This document shows positions 51,426-61,740 of a stretch of 64,000 nucleotides of DNA, one piece after another. Both the position numbers and the translations under genes were made by a program. The DNA comes from Forficula auricularia. Its lineage: Eukaryota; Arthropoda; Insecta; Dermaptera; Forficulidae. The notes under the pieces were generated by a model. That model saw only the letters and a list, made by a program, of their open reading frames with translations. It did not search any database and was not told the origin of the DNA. The stretch's first letter is position 1. Each line of letters starts with the position of its first letter. Location: positions 62,001 to 126,000 of the forward strand of contig JALMQS010000405.1 in NCBI GenBank assembly GCA_024734495.1, given 5' to 3'.

Positions 51426-52640
51426 TATAGAAAAATTGAACGTGGCTGAGAAATTAAATTAAATATACAAATGGATTAATCTTACAACTAAGATATAAAT
51501 ACTAGTAATAGGATGAGAACGATGAGAAGAGATGATCCGTGAGAAATTCGTCCACTGATGAATTCGGTGTCCTCAACAGGAAAGAAAAGAAAAGCTGGCA
51601 CCCACTGGTCCAGATTCAAGGATAATAGTTGTAATAGAGATGAGAAAGATGCAATCAAGCATGCATCAACAGGGGAAAATGGTCAACCAAATGGTCGAGA
51701 GAGAAAATGTAAAACAGCCAGCTCAGGGGAACAATAATAATAGAAAGAATAAAAAAATATTAATTAGTAAACAATTAACAATGACTGATTATCTAGTTGG
51801 CAATGGCCAATAGAGATGGCACTCATGAACCCTGCCGCGCTATTTAGATGGAAAATTTCTAGTATTCGAGAATCAAATTATTTTGGCTCGATCAACTGCC
51901 CAAAGATAAAGAAAACTAATTCCGATTAGATTGAATTGAATTGGTATTGAATTTTTGACGTTTCGATTATTATAGAATCGATTTAATAACAGGTCTCACT
52001 TTTGGGAAAAAAATTTATGGCACTCATGAACCCTGCCGCGCTATTTAGATGGAAAATTTCTAGTATTCGAGACAAATTATTTTGGCTCGATCAACTTTCC
52101 AAAGATAAAGAAAACTAATTCCGATTAGATTGAATTTTTATCGCTCGGTGTTCCAGGTACTAAATGGTATAAAACTTCATAATATAAACATATATAAAAT
52201 ATTCTTATTTACTTTATTGCGATAAAATTGTTAAGCTTATTAGATATAAAAATAGAGCGTTATTGTAATTCGATAATAAAAATGGATACAGTTTTGCTGT
52301 TGAAGAAACAATTATCGCAATAAAGTTAATAAGAGAATCTTTTAATTATGTTTATATGAAATTTTGAACAATGTATAAACACTTATTTTCATTGTTGTGC
52401 GTTATTGTTTTAATAATTAATTATTTAATCATTATTATTCGATAATTTAATTTAATAATTGTTAAGAATAATTAAAAAAAAAATTTCAAGATAATAATGA
52501 AATTAATATTTTTGTAAAAAAATAATTTTATTGAAAAGTTTAGTTTTTTTTTATTTTATGTATAATTTTTAAAGAAAATTAAAAGATATAATAACCAATT
52601 AAAATGCTTATTTCTTAAAATTTAGAATTATTAAATAAAA
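51426..52640. other. Unclassified, with a direct repeat and repeat scraps
   Basis: 51820-51945 and 52020-52140 are ~120-bp direct repeats (CATGAACCCTGCCGCGCTAT start). 52141-52160 is an HLE-1 3' end (ATCGCTCGGTGTTCCAGGTA). 52340-52530 resembles rpt-L inverted. No gene supported. Confidence 0.45.
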
Positions 52641-52675
52641 AATTTGGTAACGCACAGACAGACTAACTAACTAAC

Positions 52676-52898
52676 TAGTTATATTCTAATCTCCCAAGAG
52701 GAAACATGAAGAAAAAGACATTATATATTTTTCAAAATTTTCTATGTATAAATCTTAATTTGTAACTAATTTGAAATATTTGTGATAGACTGATGATGAA
52801 GGCAATGCCTTCGAAACTATAGTCTCTAGAAATAATTAAAAATTATTTTATTTAAAAAACAGAAGACTCTCTCATTTTTTTTTATTTTTAACCTAAAA
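52676..52898 (+). mobile_element. PLE-A copy, 5'-truncated
   Basis: Flanked by TAACTAACTAAC (52664-52675, 52899-52910). Because the target is itself a CTAA repeat, the exact duplication length is uncertain. Same sequence as one arm and the centre of 10211-10671. Confidence 0.75.
52785..52829 (+). ncRNA. Hammerhead-like ribozyme motif (PLE-A, intact)
   Basis: TAGA-CTGATGA (52791-52797), stem II GAAGGC/GCCTTC with an AAT loop, GAAA (52813), AC-TATA-GT stem III, C, then TCTA. The best-preserved motif in the window. Confidence 0.7.
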
Positions 52899-53142
52899 TA
52901 ACTAACTAACAGACATTTTGACAAAACAATTATTATCTCGAAAAATATAATTTTTTCGATGTTGACTTATTAACGCTTTTTTGTAGAGCGAAATGCCATG
53001 GTTTCGCTCAATTTTTTTAATCAAAATAGTTTGAGCCGTTTTTGAGTTATTTCGTAAAAAACCACTTTTTTCATGCACGATTACAATACTTGACCATACC
53101 CAGTATGGTAAAGTAAAAATATTTTGAAAAAGATTGTTTTAC

Positions 53143-53373
53143 CTTAGAGCTAGTTGGCGAATTACTGAAGCAAACATAATTATTTTCCAAGGATCTCTTT
53201 CTTGTCTGAATAACATTTGATGCTTTGATGATATCCGTACTTTGGTTTCTTTGCTGTTCGTAATTTGATTTTGTTTTAAGTTTTAGTATTCGTTGAGTTT
53301 GTGTTCTAGTTGAGTGTGCAGTTTCAGACGTTGCGATGTCAGGTAAATCATCAGATTCATTAAAAGGTGAATT
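53143..53373 (-). CDS. Internal exon of the BESS-family gene
   Basis: 231 nt (77 codons) bounded by an acceptor (T run then AG) and a donor (AAG/GTAAAA), open in phase 0 at both ends. It reads NSPFNESDDLPDIATSE, then HSTRTQTQRILKLKTKS, and VIQTRKRSLENNYVCF. There is no known domain; it is serine/threonine-rich with a basic RKR. It lies upstream of terminal exon 48287 and downstream of 56874-56962, with matching phases, so the three are proposed as one gene. The chance that an open 231-nt segment with correct sites is accidental is not negligible in AT-rich DNA. Confidence 0.5.
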
Positions 53374-53439
53374 CTAAAAAAAAAAAAAAAATTAAAAAAA
53401 ATATTGCTATATATATATATAATAATAATAATAGAATTA

Positions 53440-53984
53440 TTATATTCTTGAAGAATGTAAACAGAAAAGTGCAATACTTTGGTAGAGCTTGTAATAATTT
53501 GAATATGAACACTAGAATTAAGGTGTATAGAACTATAATTAGTCCTAGTTTCTCTTACTGTCCTACAATATTATATTTTGGCACTCAGGAGAATATTGAT
53601 AAGTTGCAACTCTTACAAAATAGATGCATGAGATTTATATTAAAATGTGACAGATTTACATCAATAAGTAGTATGCTGGAATGCTTAGGACTTATGAATG
53701 TGAAGCAATTCTTATTTTTACAGACAATGTGTTTTGTATATAAATTATATCATAGCCAGCTGACAGCCTATCTGAATTTCACATTGGTCAATGAGATCCA
53801 TGACCAAGGGACGCGAATTAGAGACAATATATTTATTGAGAGGGCGAGGAAAGAGAGCACAAGAAATTCATTATATTTGAGAGGACTTGAGGGATTTAAT
53901 TCTTTACCAGCTGAAGTAAGAAATGCATCAAGTCTGATTCAATTTAAGAACCAAGTTAGAATATATCTTAAGAGGGACAGTTGA
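53440..53984 (+). pseudogene. LINE reverse transcriptase C-terminus
   Basis: The plus strand from about 53455 reads KVQYFGRACNNLNMNTRIKV, IISPSFSYCPTILYF, LQLLQNRCMRFILKCDRFTS and GFNSLPAEVRNASSLIQFKN to a stop at 53984. This is the post-catalytic part of a jockey/CR1-type non-LTR reverse transcriptase. The catalytic motif is missing (5' truncation), but the remaining 170 codons have no stop, so the copy is young. It sits in the proposed intron of the BESS-family gene, antisense to it. Confidence 0.75.
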
Positions 53985-54157
53985 ACATTTCTATTGAGAA
54001 ATATTTGGAAATATTATAACTTTAGTATTAAGATCTGTAAATATTGAAATATAAGATTGGAGTAATTTTTGGAGACGGACTGATAAGTGAATTAAGTGGA
54101 TATTGATGAGGCAGTCCAAAAAAGAAGAAGATAATTTACACTATCTTTTTATTCATA

Positions 54158-54197
54158 AAACCGACGTTTCGAGGCTATTCCCTCCTTCTTCAGGGTC
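54158..54197 (-). ncRNA. Hammerhead-like ribozyme motif (PLE-D, left arm)
   Basis: Minus strand: ACC, CTGAAGA, GGAGGG/GCCTC stem, GAAACGTC, GGT. Confidence 0.6.
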
Positions 54198-54762
54198 TGT
54201 AATTAATTAGAATGGGATTTGGCCATCATTACAATCAAGATCATTACAAATTATTTTTTATATAAATACAATTAATATATAATTATATGGTATACAAATT
54301 CTTAATCAAAAATATATTCTACTCACTTTGAAAAGTCAGTGAAGGAAATCCAATGCGGCATTCCTCTGTCTCCTCTTTCAGTGGCAGTAACAATAATATA
54401 TTGTATTTCATTCTCAGCAGAATTATAATGTAATAATGATTTGGAAATATTTTTTTTTAATATAAGTGCAAGGGGATTGTGGCTAATGATATGCACTTAT
54501 ATTAAAAAAAATATTTCCAAATCATTATTACATTATAATTCTGCTGAGAATGAAATACAATATATTATTGTTACTGCCACTGAAAGAGGAGACAGAGGGG
54601 AATGCCGCATTGGATTTCCTTCACTGACTTTTCAAAGTGAGTAGAATATATTTTTGATTAAGAATTTGTATACCATATAATTATATTAATTGTATTTATA
54701 TAAAAAAATAATTTGTAATGATCTTGATTGTAATGATGGCCAAATCCCATTCTAATTAATTA

Positions 54763-54807
54763 CAGACCCTGAAGAAGGAGGGAATAGCCTCCGAAACGTC
54801 GGTTTTA
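54763..54807 (+). ncRNA. Hammerhead-like ribozyme motif (PLE-D, right arm)
   Basis: ACC-CTGAAGA (54769-54775), stem GGAGG/CCTCC, GAAACGTC, GGT. Stem II is complete here. Confidence 0.65.
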
Positions 54808-55069
54808 TGAATAAAAAGATAGTGTAAATTATCTTCTTCTTTTTTGGACTGCCTCATCAATATCCACTTAATTGAAATATATATGTATCAAAAATACATT
54901 TAAATATAAATAAAATAAAAAAAAAAAATTATTATAGGTCTTGTAGTGAAAATTTTCAGAGGTTTTGGTGAACACTTTGGTTGTTCAATAATGAAATGAA
55001 ACACTAGATTGATTTTAGAATTTTTATTGTGTTTGCAGCATTCCAGCACTCTGTATGAACTTTTTACTT

Positions 55070-55395
55070 TACCCATACAGGGTATGGTCAAGTATTGTAA
55101 TCGTGCATGAAAAAAGTGTTTTTTTTTTTGCTTCTTTTTTCGAAATATTTCAAAAAGGGCTGAAACTATTTTGATTAAAAAAATTGAGCGAAACCATAGC
55201 ATTTCGGTCTATAAAAAAGCCCTAATAAGTGAACATCGAACAAATTATATTTTTCGAGATAATAATTGTTTTGTCAAAATGTCTGTTAGTCTGTCAGTTA
55301 GTTAGTCTGTGCGTTACCAAATTTTTGTGGACGAGCTAGCTCAAAAACTAGTTTGAATTTCGAAACGAAATTTCACACGTAGTTTTGGTCCATTG
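55070..55395 (+). repeat. rpt-K copy, left part
   Basis: GGGTATGGTCAAGTATTGTA to GTTTTGGTCCATTGA. It continues at 56127 after the R2-like LINE. Confidence 0.65.
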
Positions 55396-56126
55396 ATTTT
55401 TCGTTTATTGGGCCACGCAGGTGAGGGCCTCCACTAACAAGAAATATTTACATAATCGGGTGAATTTAATTACAGGATTTTTTACATAATTATAGGAATA
55501 TTAACATAATATATTTACAAAAAAAAAATTTCTTTTTTCTTTTTTTTCTTTTTTGTATACAATTTCTATCGCATGGCGATTTCCCTATAAGTTCTCCTGT
55601 TGAAACTGTAAAAATTCATTAATGAACCCCTCATCGCCCTGAAGGTCATATCGTATAAAGTTCTCTGAGAAATTCCCAGTGCGACAAGGGGAGGCACTGC
55701 TTTATGCCACCACACTCCCTTCCACGAGAGTGTGATGGCTTCAACTCTCACAGAACCCGAGCCCACCCCAAACCTTGCCGCAATGTTGCTCACCAGACTG
55801 GAGTTGCCCCTTATAATAATTGATTTTGTTTCTGTGGGCAACCCCCAGTCCGAGGAGCGCTGACACTATCTGAACATCTAGAACCCACACCGTCCCCGAC
55901 CCGTCCTTCGCCACGATGTCTGGCTTCCTGTTCCCGGGGGAGCTCTGATATAAATATTCGAGCTCGACCCGCATTCCCTCTATAATTAGTTCATCAGCCA
56001 GACGTCTCACCACCGAATCATGCCTCCTGAGCCTTCCATCGTGCGTCCTCCCACACGACTGGAGAATATGCCCTGTCGTCTCAGTTTTCCTACACCCGGC
56101 CCTACACATGGGTGGACCCTCCGGCC
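55396..56126 (-). pseudogene. R2-like LINE, endonuclease region and 3' UTR
   Basis: The minus strand from 56126: GPPMCRAGCRKTETTGHILQ gives a C-x3-C-x7-8-H-x4-C zinc motif; RTHDGRLRRHDSVV; then RKPDIVAKD and VWVLDVQ, the PD...D core of the restriction-like endonuclease used by R2-group LINEs. After a frameshift near 55810 it continues NSSLVSNIAARFGVGSGSVR, ITLSWKGVWWHKAV and GSLMNFYSFNRRTYREI to a stop at 55566. The 3' UTR ends GCGTGGCCCAATAAACGAAA. R2 elements normally target 28S rDNA; this copy sits in rpt-K, so the exact clade (R2, R8, R9 or other) is open. Confidence 0.75.
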
Positions 56127-56870
56127 GATTAAGAGCTGATCAGATTTTGGTGCATATAGACCTAAAAATTAAGGGGGTGGAGGGGGGGTTGAAAATAAAA
56201 AATCTAGGCCATTTAAGTAAACCCAACCAAATTTTGTATACATTTTTATACAGTGCACCCCAAGAAGTCTAAAAATGCAAAAACTAACCGCCCAAAATGG
56301 GGGGGCGTAGGGACAAAAAATGAAAATCTAGGCCCTTGTACCAAACTCAACCAAATTTTGTATACATAATCAGTGGACCCCCAGAAGTCTAAACCCTACG
56401 GCAAATTTTATTATGAGCAAAGCTGTAGGGGATATGATTTCTGACAACTTTTGTTTAAAAAAATTCCCCCAAAAAGGAGGGGAGGGTCAAAATATGAAAA
56501 TTCTTGCTCTTGGACCAAACTCAACCAAATTTTGTATAAATAATCTGTGGGTCACTAGGAGGATAGAAATGCAAAAACTGGGTGCGAAGGGTGGGTGCAG
56601 AATGGAGTGGGGGATAGGGGATGGGGTGAGGAAGATGGTATGAGGGTCTGGGGGTGGGGTGAGGGAGTGAGGCGGAGTAAGGGGGTGGAGCCCAGGGGGC
56701 TAGGGGGTGGGGCCCGAGGTGGGTGGAGTGTTGGGGTGGTGGTGTGGGGGCGGGGGTTGGGCACGGGTGCATATTACGGGGGTTCTGGGTGGGTTTCGGG
56801 GGGTTGGTGGGTGGGAGTGGGGTGTGGTTCGTAGGTTGGGAGTCCAGGGGCTTGCCCTGGCTAGCTGCAA
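56127..56870 (+). mobile_element. rpt-K right part and Hel-2 3' fragment
   Basis: AAGAGCTGATCAGATTTTGG, CAACCAAATTTTGTATAC units, then the Hel-2 blocks from CTACGGCAAATTTTATTATG and a G-rich tract (56575-56850), ending CCTGGCTAG without the hairpin. The frames in the G-rich part are artefacts. Confidence 0.6.
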
Positions 56871-56873
56871 TAC

Positions 56874-56962
56874 CTTATTTTTTAGACGATCTCGAATTTG
56901 TGTTGCACTTATATTTAATTCCTCTTCTGAATCAAATAAAAAATATTGTTGAGACGATGCAG
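56874..56962 (-). CDS. Short internal exon of the BESS-family gene
   Basis: 89 nt between an acceptor (CTTATTTTTTAG) and a donor (AAG/GTATTG). The useful frame takes CT as the last two bases of a split codon and reads SSQQYFLFDSEEELNISATQ then IRDRLKNK. It enters in phase 1 and leaves in phase 0, exactly like 30651-30709, and both have an acidic EE centre and end in NK. The next exon on the strand would be 53143-53373. The donor touches a Helitron fragment. No known domain. The gene's start exon to the right was not found; 57120-57290 contains an unplaced basic frame (MTRRLRRIKPHEHVEE). Confidence 0.5.
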
Positions 56963-57382
56963 CTAAAAAATAAGACGAACAATTTTAGTTAAATAAATAA
57001 ATTTTTTTTTTTATTATAATAATTCAATCTAGCTCCCCAGCAACTAATAAGTAATATCAGTCTTAATTTAAGATTTATATAACTTCAATCAATATTTTAC
57101 ATAATATTTGATTAATTTTTTTGTCTTCTTTTTCTTTCTTCCTATCAGTGGACACTCTTCCACATGCTCATGCGGTTTAATTCGCCTGAGCCTCCGTGTC
57201 ATGTTGTCCACAACGAGGAGTTGGAAATAAATAAATAAATAACATTCTTCAATACGCTCTCCGTATAATGATTTGATCATTTTTATAAGACAACGTTTGG
57301 AGTAATAATGTGCATTATTTGGAGTAATAAATTAGATATTTGGGATTTTTGAAATTACCTTCCCCAGTTGTCCAATTATATA
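56963..57382. other. Possible upstream part of the minus-strand gene
   Basis: A 63-codon minus-strand frame (57089-57280) ends in a lysine-rich tail and has no recognised domain. GAAGGTAATT near 57355 could be a donor. Too weak to call an exon. Confidence 0.25.
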
Positions 57383-57905
57383 TATAATAGCCTAGATTAA
57401 TTTGCAGCAACGCTAACGTAATGCTGCCGACAGGGGGCGCTGATGCCCGGCAAATTTGAAATATAATTTAAACTCGAATTTTGAAATGAAAGACTCCAAT
57501 TGATTTTAAATTAAGAAACATTAAATATATTGATAATTATTCCCCCCCCCCCACCACTCAAAAATTAAATATTCAATTCGCTTTTCTTTGCGCACAGAAG
57601 AAGAAATTAATCACATCTTATTTGATTTATATTTAATATATTTATTTGTTTATTTTTTAATAATTTGCCACTTTTTTATAATTTTTTAAAAAATCTAAAT
57701 TTTGTTATTCTTATTTTTTGATTTTTACTAAATTGAACGACTTAACAGACACATGCCCGAATTTCTCATGGCAATACTGGATGGAGCAGCCTGTCATACA
57801 AACAACACCTGATCTCTTTTAATTGTCTCTTAAGAGTGTGGTTTTTTAAGAGGTATAAAATTTTTGGACCGAGACGCCGCCCGCCAGGGCACTCAGCCCG
57901 GCCGA
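57383..57905 (-). mobile_element. HLE-3 copy, near complete
   Basis: Inverted relative of 49995-51425 without the Penelope insertion: GCCTAGATTAATTTGCAGCA at the plus-strand left end, GACGCCGCCCGCCAGGGCAC at the right. Confidence 0.55.
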
Positions 57906-57929
57906 AGGCACGCCCTCGAAGCTCGTTAA

Positions 57930-58560
57930 TAAATAGTACCTGGCCACCGACCGATGCTCGGTAACTTTTTGCTTCAGTTAAAAGCTATATATTAATCCCC
58001 CCTCGCCCCCCGAACCCTCACCACTTCACCCCTCCACCCCCACCCCCGAAACCACTTCCCTCGCCAACCCCGTACCCTTCCAACACTGCACCCCCCACAT
58101 CTCCCCCACCCTCGGCCACGCCCCCTCACCTAGTTTTTTTTGCATTTCAAACAGATTATGTGTATATATGTATAGGTATATAAATAAATACCGTATAATA
58201 ATATCTTTTAATTAAATAACAATTTTTGAGTTCATCAATTAAATTGCCAAATCCTAAAATAAAAAAAATACGCTTGTGAGATTTAAAACTCGATTTTTAA
58301 TCAATTAAATTTTCTATCATTTAATATATATATAATAATATTTGTAATTATTTATTAGTGGAATTTAAAATTAAAAAAAGCAATTAATAATTAAAAGGAA
58401 ATTGAATAAAAATGTAAATATAGATTTTTATCGAGACAACCACCTGTGAATAATTATTTCAATTAACAAAAAACCCATCAAAAACAACTTAGTCGAAGAT
58501 GAGACCGTGACAGATCGTATCGCCAACACAAAACCCTCATAATCAGTGAATTTCATCCAA
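57930..58560 (-). mobile_element. HLE-1 copy
   Basis: 3' end CACCGACCGATGCTCGGT near 57945 and a C-rich tract (57995-58130). The body runs to CACGGTCTCATCTTCGAC-type sequence and GTGAATTTCATCC. The expected 5' end is missing where rpt-K begins. Confidence 0.6.
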
Positions 58561-59816
58561 AATTAAGGGAGGTAGAGTAGGGGGGGGGGGGGGGTTAAAA
58601 TTAAAAATCTAGCCTATTTCAGCAAACTCAACCAAATTTTGTATACCTACATATTCTGTGGACCCCCAGAATTCGCAAAAACTAACCATACAAAATGAGG
58701 AGGGGGGGGATAAAAATGAAAATTATAGCCATTTTCGGGCAAACTCAACCAAATTTTGTACATAATTCAGTGGACTCCCCAGAAGTCTCAAATGCAAAAA
58801 CTAACCGTCCAAAATGAGGAGGGGGGGGATAAAAATGAAAATTATAGCCATTTACGCAAACTCAACCAAATTTTGTACATAATCAGTGGACCCCCAGAAG
58901 TCTTAAAATCAAAAACTAACCATACAAAATGAGGAGGGGGGGGGGGATAAAAATGAAAATTATAGCCTTTTCGGCAAACTCAACCAAATTTTGTATACCT
59001 ACATATTCAGTGGACCCCCAGAATCTTAAATGCAAAAACTAACCATACAAAATGAGGAGGGGGGGGATAAAATGAAAATTATAGCCTTTTACGGGCAAAC
59101 TCAACCAAATTTTGTATACCTACATATTCAGTGGACCCCCAGAATTCAGCAAAAACTAACCATACAAAATGAGGAGGGGGGGGATAAAAATGAAAATTAT
59201 AGCCATTTTCGGGCAAACTCAACCAAATTTTGTATGCCTAGATATTCAGTGGACCCCCAGAATTCAGCAAAAACTAACCGCCCAAAATGGGGGGGGGGGA
59301 TAAAAATCTTGGCCATTTACCAAACTCAACCAAATTTTGTACATAATCAGTGGAACCCCAGAAGTCTTAAAATGCAAAAACTAACCCCGCCATACATGAT
59401 TATAAATAATTTTAGGGGCGAGGTTGTATGGTAAAGTCAAGTGGTCAAAATACGCCCCCCCCCCCCCCCCCGGGTGTAGGGTCAAAAAAATGAAAATCTT
59501 GCCAATTTACCAAACTCAACGAAATTTTATATACATAATCAGTGGAACCCCAGAAGTCTAAAAATGCAAAAACTAACCGCCCAAAATTGGGGGGGGGCGT
59601 GTATAGTCAAAAAATTAAAATCTAGTCTCTTGTACGAAACTCAACCAAATTTTGTATACATAATCGGTGGGCCCCCAGGAGTCTAAAATGCAAAAACTAA
59701 CCCCCTCCCCTACATGATTATAAATAATTTTATTAAATATTAAATATAAGTGAGGGGCCAGGTTGTATGGTAAAGTCAAGTGGATGGCCACATCAGAACA
59801 CGTCAGCTTATTTTTT
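58561..59816 (+). repeat. rpt-K with ~118-bp tandem array
   Basis: About nine units, each with CAAACTCAACCAAATTTTGT, AGTGGACCCCCAGAAGTC, CAAAAACTAACC, AAAATGAGGAGGGGGGGG and AAATGAAAATTATAGCC. CAAATTTTGT starts near 58635, 58747, 58867, 58984, 59104, 59224, 59333, 59519 and 59645. The 134-codon frame over it is an artefact of the repeats. The element ends AACACGTCAGCTTATT at 59812. Confidence 0.8.
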
Positions 59817-60449
59817 TTAAGTTTCTTTTGGTGGTTTTTCTGGCTTTAGCTTCCGGGAAGGATCTCTTATTTCATTTGGTGACTTACTTGGATTTTTAGG
59901 CCAGAATTGAGGGTGATCTGGAAGCTGGCTTGGGGGCCGCTCTCTGTCAGTAAGGTTCCGGCTTGCCGCTTGTGCTAAACTGGTTGCTGCTTCTCGTTTT
60001 TTTAGGGAAAGCGTATTGTGCCTCTTCATAAAATCAGCAAACCAATCGTCACCAGCACACTTGTTTTTAGTCCAAGACTCCGGACATGGAATGGAGTTGG
60101 CAATACAAAGACTATACGCAAGAGTTTTGATTATTTTCGGTGTTAAACTATGGCAAGCCTCCGAAGCTTGAACAATATAATCTGCCAATTCCGATTCATT
60201 TTCCATAGAAAAAATTTTTCTATTTGAAGAGTAACCAACGGGGATCGAAGGCTGGACCCTATTCATATCATCAATTTCGTTTTGAGAAATTTTTTTACAA
60301 TATCTTGCTAACGTTCGATAGTTGATATTATTTTCATGGGCAGCTGCACGAATTGAAAGTCCTGTTTTTTTAACACTTCTTACTGCCGTAAGCATAACGG
60401 TTGCAGGTGTTTTCCCTCTATCTGTCTTTTTTCCAAAATTTCTGACCAT
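59817..60449 (-). CDS. Pogo-type transposase-derived protein, DNA-binding part only
   Basis: 210 codons from ATG 60449. A splice acceptor (TTTATTTCAG) lies seven bases upstream, so a 5' UTR intron is likely. Residues 1-60 (MVRNFGKKTDRGKTPATVML, SIRAAAHENNINYRTLARYC) form a psq-type helix-turn-helix. Residues about 85-160 (ADYIVQASEACHSLTPKIIK, LAYSLCIANSIPCPESW, AGDDWFADFMKRHNTLSLKK) match the CENP-B-type second DNA-binding domain of pogo-group transposases, ending in REAATSLAQA. The DDE catalytic domain that should follow is missing. The last 45 residues are proline-rich and the stop lies a few bases from an rpt-K end. Either a truncated transposon or a domesticated DNA-binding protein. Confidence 0.7.
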   Translation of the reverse strand: MVRNFGKKTDRGKTPATVMLTAVRSVKKTGLSIRAAAHENNINYRTLARYCKKISQNEIDDMNRVQPSIPVGYSSNRKIFSMENESELADYIVQASEACHSLTPKIIKTLAYSLCIANSIPCPESWTKNKCAGDDWFADFMKRHNTLSLKKREAATSLAQAASRNLTDRERPPSQLPDHPQFWPKNPSKSPNEIRDPSRKLKPEKPPKET

Positions 60450-61740
60450 CTTGTAACTGAAATAAATTAGAAAAGTAAAAAAAACTGTTGTAGCCAGTGT
60501 CGCTAGATGGCAGTACCCTAGCTCATTAGAAGAATTAAAACTTAAGTTTATTAGCAAATTAATTAAAAGCATTTGAAATTAAATAAAATTAAATAAATTG
60601 AAAATGTGATAAGATTATGTTCAAAAAAACACATTAACCCTATCATAAAAATAGTTGATAAACAAATGTTAAATAAAGGAAAAGAATGATTGTAAATACA
60701 AGCGAAAATGTTAATATTTTATTATAAATAATAATCGTTAAAAATATAAAATTTGTACTTTAAAATGAATGTAGAAGGCGGGGTTTCACCCCCTTCGCTC
60801 ATAGGGGTGAAATTAACACACTAATTCATTCTTTATATATATATTTATTTACAAAGAGGTGGGGGTAATACATTGTCGTGTCTAGGGGTCATCGTCAAAC
60901 GTCATAATACACATCGTTAATTAATACATCGTTTTGGTTACAACCATCTTTAAAAGCAAAGCCCGTATTCAACTAAATATATCAAATCGACAAGCATGTC
61001 TTGACCATCACTCGCTTTTCAACCAACTAACGCCTTGTCAACGACTGCCCCCCAGCCGGAGCACACACACACACATGCATATGAGTGGGCTGAGGGTGCC
61101 GGCAGCCGACACAAGTTGTCATAATAATATTTATTACATGCTTTTAGCCTGAACATAAAGATCTTCGGGACAATACCCGGCCAAGAAGAAAGAGAGCGAC
61201 CTCCCACCATACAAGGGCAGGAAGCGAGACACACATTTGCTAAACATGTGATCTTAAACAGAAATCAATATAATTATTAAATTAAACACTTAATTTCCTA
61301 CATGAATAAATGACTTTTGTTAAAATATACATTTCTTTTAATTCATCAGACAAAGTGACCAAAAGGAAAGTAAGAGTGCCTTTGACAATATCATAGGTAA
61401 ATCAGGCTGGTGCAGATCAGTCACTCTTCTTTCCCTGACAATTTCATGTGGACCCAATCAAATGCTTAGACCGCCTTGAAGAATATTCTCGGCAACCCAC
61501 TCTGATCTAAAATCGGAGGGTCTGACCATTTGAGACAGACTATCACAAAACATGAACAAAACTACCGGGGTTGGTTGTCACACGAAACAATAATTCCGGT
61601 TTTTTGTGACAACCTGCCCCGAACGCACATTTTAGACAAATCATGATGGGAATCTGGTGGGAATGCAATCTATCCCAATAATTCTCAAAGTGGGGGTCGT
61701 GAAAGTTAAGTTTTAATAGCAATTTTATTAGTTTCTTAAT
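60450..61740. other. Intergenic; no supported gene
   Basis: GGGGTTTCACCCCCTTCGCT near 60780, a CA repeat near 61063-61074, and a hairpin GGTTGTCACACG/TGTGACAACC at 61573-61615 (unclassified). The short frames at 60934-61234 have no domain. Confidence 0.35.

Larger units (their letters stand above)
52641..53125. repeat. rpt-K copy interrupted by PLE-A
   Basis: GGTAACGCACAGACAGACTA, then after the insertion AGACATTTTGACAAAACAAT to GACCATACCCAGTATGG. Confidence 0.65.
54096..54870. mobile_element. Penelope-like palindrome (PLE-D)
   Basis: Arms of about 370 bp (TTAAGTGGATATTGATGAGG at 54096; inverse at 54870) separated by about 30 bp (GGGGATTGTGGCTAATG). The arms are nearly identical. Each carries a hammerhead-like motif and GACTTTTCAAAGTGAGTAGA-type sequence. 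Confidence 0.8.

Noticed and set aside
59030..59434. 134-codon plus-strand ORF
   Set aside because: It is the translation of the 118-bp tandem repeat. The protein repeats mirror the DNA repeats and sit in rpt-K.
61019..61234. Cysteine-rich small protein on the minus strand
   Set aside because: The cysteines arise largely from a CA/TG repeat. No signal peptide or conserved spacing is supported.
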